Shown here in pieces: positions 62,779-64,000 of a stretch of DNA of 64,000 bases. Source of the DNA: an uncultured Bacteroidales bacterium (GTDB lineage Bacteria > Bacteroidota > Bacteroidia > Bacteroidales > FEN-979). The translations under genes were made by a program, and so were the position numbers. Position 1 is the first letter of the stretch, and each line of letters begins with the position of its first letter. The stretch is taken from contig CAJBYO010000030.1 in assembly GCA_903959905.1 (NCBI GenBank), forward strand, positions 23,589-87,588. Direction: 5' to 3'. The notes beneath the pieces are model-generated. The model made no database searches. It had not been told where the DNA came from and saw only the letters and a program-made list of their open reading frames with translations.

Positions 62779-63766
62779 ACCGCTCACTTTCGGCAATCCC
62801 GGCTACCTGTTCCTGCTCCTGGTCATCCCGTTGCTGGTTGCCTGGTATTTCTACCGTAAGAAAAAGCATACCGCATACCTGCAGTTGAGTACCACCCAGG
62901 GGTTTGCCCATGTCGGGCATAACCTGAAATTTTTCGTATATCATGGCCTCTATGTAATCCGTTTGCTGGCGATTGCGCTCCTCATCATCGCACTGGCGCG
63001 TCCGCAAACGAGTCTGAGCCGCCAGGATATCAGCGTGGAGGGCATTGATCTTGTGATCGCACTTGACGTAAGCGGATCCATGCTTGCCATGGATTTCAAG
63101 CCCGACCGCCTGGAGGCGGCCAAGGATCTTGCGATTGAATTCATTGACGGCAGGCCCAACGACCGCATCGGACTTGTGATCTTCAGCGGGGAAACTTTTA
63201 CGCAATGTCCGCTCACCACCGACCATGCAGTACTTAAAAACCTTTTCCGCGATATCCACAGCGGCATGATTGATGACGGCACTGCGCTCGGCGACGGGCT
63301 TGCAACTGCCGTGAACCGCCTCCGCGGAAGCAAAGCGGTGAGCAAAGTGATCATCCTGCTTACTGATGGAGTCAATAACATGGGATCACTGGATCCCCGG
63401 TCGGCTGCGGAAATAGCCAAACTTTACGGTGTAAGGATTTATACGATTGGCATAGGTACCATGGGCCAGGCTCCTTACCCGGTTCAAACGCCTTTTGGCA
63501 TGCAGACACAGATGATGGAAGTCAAGATTGACGAACCCCTCCTGATGGAAATTGCCAAAGGTACCGACGGGAAGTATTTCCGTGCTACCAACAATGCCAA
63601 ACTGAGATCCATTTACCAGGAGATAGACAAGATGGAGAAATCCAAAATTGATGTGACCGAATTCCGGAAGAAAAAGGAGGAATTCCTGCCCCTGGTACTC
63701 CTGGCGTTTGTGCTGATCGGGCTGGAGATGTTGCTGAGGTATTTGTATTTGAAGAATATACCGTAG
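62771..63766 (+). CDS. batA: BatA-like VWA-domain membrane protein
   Basis: The protein has 331 residues from ATG 62771, overlapping the upstream gene by eight bases. A longer frame from 62738 adds 11 residues with no family support. Two N-terminal membrane segments (LFLLLVIPLLVAWYF, YVIRLLAIALLIIALARP) precede a VWA domain with a full MIDAS (IALDVSGSMLAMDF, DDGTALGDG, LTDGVNN). A last membrane segment (LVLLAFVLIGLEMLLRYLY) follows. This is the BatA layout. A BatB gene does not follow in the remaining 234 bp; the heptamer array does. Confidence 0.9.
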   Translation: MLKPLTFGNPGYLFLLLVIPLLVAWYFYRKKKHTAYLQLSTTQGFAHVGHNLKFFVYHGLYVIRLLAIALLIIALARPQTSLSRQDISVEGIDLVIALDVSGSMLAMDFKPDRLEAAKDLAIEFIDGRPNDRIGLVIFSGETFTQCPLTTDHAVLKNLFRDIHSGMIDDGTALGDGLATAVNRLRGSKAVSKVIILLTDGVNNMGSLDPRSAAEIAKLYGVRIYTIGIGTMGQAPYPVQTPFGMQTQMMEVKIDEPLLMEIAKGTDGKYFRATNNAKLRSIYQEIDKMEKSKIDVTEFRKKKEEFLPLVLLAFVLIGLEMLLRYLYLKNIP

Positions 63767-63772
63767 GGAATT

Positions 63773-63849
63773 ACGAATGACGAATGACGAATGACGAATG
63801 ACGAATGACGAATGACGAATGACGAATGACGAATGACGAATGACGAATG
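63773..63849. repeat. heptamer tandem repeat (ACGAATG), 11 copies
   Basis: Eleven perfect ACGAATG copies start six bases after the batA stop. This is the reverse complement of the CATTCGT array at 228-262. CTCAAG(G) lies next to it at 63853-63859. The remaining bases to 64000 hold two short hairpins (63853-63872 and 63878-63891) without a T-run, and no gene. Confidence 0.92.
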
Positions 63850-64000
63850 ACGCTCAAGGCTTAAAACTTGAGCCCACTCCGAAAAGTCGGACGGGCAATT
63901 TGGGTTAAATTGATTTATAATAATAGTTGTATATATTCATTTCCGACGTAGTTACAAACAAATGATTGTCAATAACTTGATTTGGTTTTATTGTTTTTTA

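Noticed and set aside
63773..63849. CRISPR or integron-like array
   Set aside because: It is a pure 7-bp tandem repeat without spacers, so slippage or a dispersed minisatellite explains it.
63853..63891. Terminator after batA
   Set aside because: Two short hairpins (6-bp and 5-bp stems) are present but no T-run follows either.

Overview
The window looks like a chromosome segment from an uncultured or anaerobic Bacteroidetes (Bacteroidales-like) bacterium. Support comes from several type IX secretion (T9SS) C-terminal sorting domains, SprB-type repeats, a PID-CTERM-like small protein, TAnnTTTG-type -7 promoter elements, weak Shine-Dalgarno usage, a Bat-type MoxR/VWA operon, and a tmRNA without an encoded CCA. 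I see no insertion sequence, phage gene, CRISPR array or rRNA/tRNA gene apart from the tmRNA.

Layout. (1) 1-6278: a plus-strand redox operon: the end of a NuoE-like protein, a NuoF-like flavoprotein, and a 1236-aa fusion of 2Fe-2S, GltD/NfnB-like, ferredoxin and degenerate molybdopterin-oxidoreductase modules. This matches the architecture of the Sporomusa-type electron-bifurcating transhydrogenase StnABC. A rubrerythrin-like diiron protein follows. (2) 6286-13631: a compact minus-strand nucleotide-sugar cluster with three DegT/DnrJ aminotransferases, an epimerase, a GT2, two left-handed beta-helix acyltransferases and a Gfo/Idh oxidoreductase. It probably makes N-acylated amino sugars for a surface glycan. 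(3) 13684-20603: YfhO-like and TMTC-like membrane proteins (GT-C fold plus TPRs). (4) 20616-39960: a minus-strand surface-protein cluster: a PID-CTERM-like small protein, five cohesin-containing secreted proteins, and a 2925-aa SprB-repeat giant. Three of these six large proteins also carry a dockerin-like module and five end in a T9SS sorting domain. (5) 40484-47891: a LuxR-type response regulator, three more TMTC-like GT-C/TPR proteins and a GT2. (6) 48084-48454: tmRNA with its own promoter and terminator. (7) 48546-52666: gpsA, a TPR/PAS histidine kinase and a methyltransferase. (8) 52790-56902: a plus-strand glycan cluster (nucleotidyltransferase, epimerase, GT4, flippase). (9) 56933-59783: YihY, nadC, a DUF4783-like protein and rlmH. 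(10) 59905-63766: moxR, DUF58, BatD-like and BatA genes.

How it fits together (inference): the two sugar clusters would supply activated sugars and a flippase. The five TMTC-like GT-C proteins flanking the surface cluster could transfer sugars to exported proteins. The cohesin/dockerin/SprB/T9SS proteins could form an extracellular scaffold with no catalytic module of its own in this window. Short intergenic tandem repeats (7- and 8-mers) recur through the window, including one heptamer array near each end in opposite orientation.
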